Positions 63,477-64,000 of a stretch of DNA of 64,000 bases are shown piece after piece (within the stretch, counting starts at the first letter, position 1; the number at the start of each line of letters is the position of its first letter). The stretch comes from Constantimarinum furrinae. GTDB lineage: Bacteria > Bacteroidota > Bacteroidia > Flavobacteriales > Flavobacteriaceae. The translations under genes were made by a program, and so were the position numbers. Under the pieces are notes generated by a model that did no database searches, was not told the origin of the DNA, and saw only the letters and a list, made by a program, of their open reading frames with translations. The stretch covers positions 1,922,001 to 1,986,000 of the forward strand of contig NZ_CP052909.1 in NCBI RefSeq assembly GCF_014295415.1. Direction: 5' to 3'.

Positions 63477-64000
63477 CTAATAATTTACATACACCCATCC
63501 CAGATACGGTTCTGGGAATTCCGGATCATTCAGAATTAAAACATAATAGTAGGTTCCTACCGGAACTATAGTTTCTTTGTATAGCAAACCGGTATTCGGG
63601 ATGGCATCCCATAAACCGTCTTCATTTCCGCCTTCATAAATAAGATTTCCTTCCCGACTGTAGATCTTCAGAATAAAATCTTCGAAGACATCAATAAGTC
63701 CTTTTATTTTAAAGACATCGTTAAGTCCGTCGCCATTAGGAGAAATTCCCTGAGGAATTTGTGGCGGACAATTTTTCGTGGTGATTAAAAAGGAAGCCGT
63801 GGTAAAACAGATTTCATTTTCTAGCCTTACATATATAGTTTGCGGATCTATACTGTTTACATACTGTTCGGGGTCGGCGATGGCATTTTCGTTTGCAATG
63901 GCATTTTCCAAAGTAGTAAAATAACTAATCATATCGTCCGGATCTGTAGAGATCAATTCATTCTGGACGGTAAGATCGAAGGTGGCTGTATTCATCCCTT
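63477..64000 (-). CDS. C-terminal part of a T9SS cargo protein with type B sorting domain (partial)
   Basis: Only the last ~174 codons are in the window; the frame is still open at base 64000. The visible C-terminus is the gliding-motility-associated (type B) T9SS domain: PQGISPNGDGLNDVFKIKGL, LKIYSREGNLIYEGG, GLWDA and a GTYYYVLIL strand ending GWVYVNY. Type B domains are found on large adhesins and on SprB-like surface proteins. The N-terminal function lies outside the window. Its end is three bases from the DinB gene. Confidence 0.85.
   Translation of the reverse strand, partial: GMNTATFDLTVQNELISTDPDDMISYFTTLENAIANENAIADPEQYVNSIDPQTIYVRLENEICFTTASFLITTKNCPPQIPQGISPNGDGLNDVFKIKGLIDVFEDFILKIYSREGNLIYEGGNEDGLWDAIPNTGLLYKETIVPVGTYYYVLILNDPEFPEPYLGWVYVNY

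Overview
The window looks like chromosome from a member of the Flavobacteriaceae (phylum Bacteroidota), with roughly 40% GC by eye. The signs are C-terminal sorting domains of the type IX secretion system (two type A proteins at 10476-12971 and 47093-48712, one type B protein at the right edge), an outer-membrane TonB-linked receptor, the Bacteroidota-only small protein DUF4295 behind rpmB-rpmG, a bacillithiol enzyme (bshC), and many promoters with the Bacteroidota -7 box TAnnTTTG. Shine-Dalgarno sites are mostly absent. I see no rRNA, tRNA, IS element, prophage or CRISPR array; nearly all of the window is ordinary gene-dense core genome.

Layout. 1-10.4 kb: htpG (running off the left edge), a secreted S9 glutamyl endopeptidase-like protein, a FabH-like ketosynthase, a TonB-linked receptor with a structured upstream region, a CoA-binding protein and a sodium:solute symporter. 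10.4-20 kb: a secreted BNR-repeat protein, recR with a glycosyltransferase, a lipoyl E2 acyltransferase, a thioredoxin-fold secreted protein, a DnaQ-type exonuclease, and an FAH-Hpt-cinA operon. 20-24 kb: a translation block (rpmB, rpmG, DUF4295, ftsY, a SET-domain protein, rimO). 24-31.7 kb: envelope proteins (a lipoprotein, a glycosyltransferase, an unknown secreted protein, a TPR lipoprotein, an M14 carboxypeptidase). 31.8-36.4 kb: bshC, converging on a two-gene operon that pairs an ATP-grasp ligase with a QEGLA/DUF1704 metallopeptidase. 36.6-45.7 kb: guaA, a LysM plus periplasmic-binding-fold protein, an OsmC protein, DUF922 and DUF3820 proteins, pyrG, yidC and a YwqK/MORN protein. 45.9-54.8 kb: mnmA, a subtilase, an FMN oxidoreductase, three small SRPBCC/secreted genes, lysA, sucC and small proteins. 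54.8-64 kb: a DUF2254 membrane protein, hsp20, an RluF-type pseudouridine synthase, a GH3-family protein, a zinc peptidase, uvrB, a methyltransferase/DinB operon and the end of a type B T9SS cargo protein.

How the genes fit together. Translation and protein quality control are heavily represented: L28, L33, DUF4295, ftsY, yidC, rimO, mnmA, the rRNA pseudouridine synthase, htpG and hsp20. Nucleotide and amino-acid supply is covered by guaA, pyrG and lysA, and central carbon by sucC and the E2 enzyme. Much of the rest serves the envelope or is exported.

The best candidate for a poorly described system is the ligase/metallopeptidase pair at 33555-36429. It resembles the two opposing chemistries of the eukaryotic tubulin tyrosination cycle: an ATP-grasp ligase that adds a residue and a DUF1704 carboxypeptidase that removes one. 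Secondary candidates are a SET-domain protein placed between ftsY and rimO, a large hairpin leader before ftsY, a terminator-ended leader upstream of the TonB-linked receptor, and a LysM protein whose C-terminal half resembles the peptidoglycan-synthase activator LpoA. All of these functional readings are inference.
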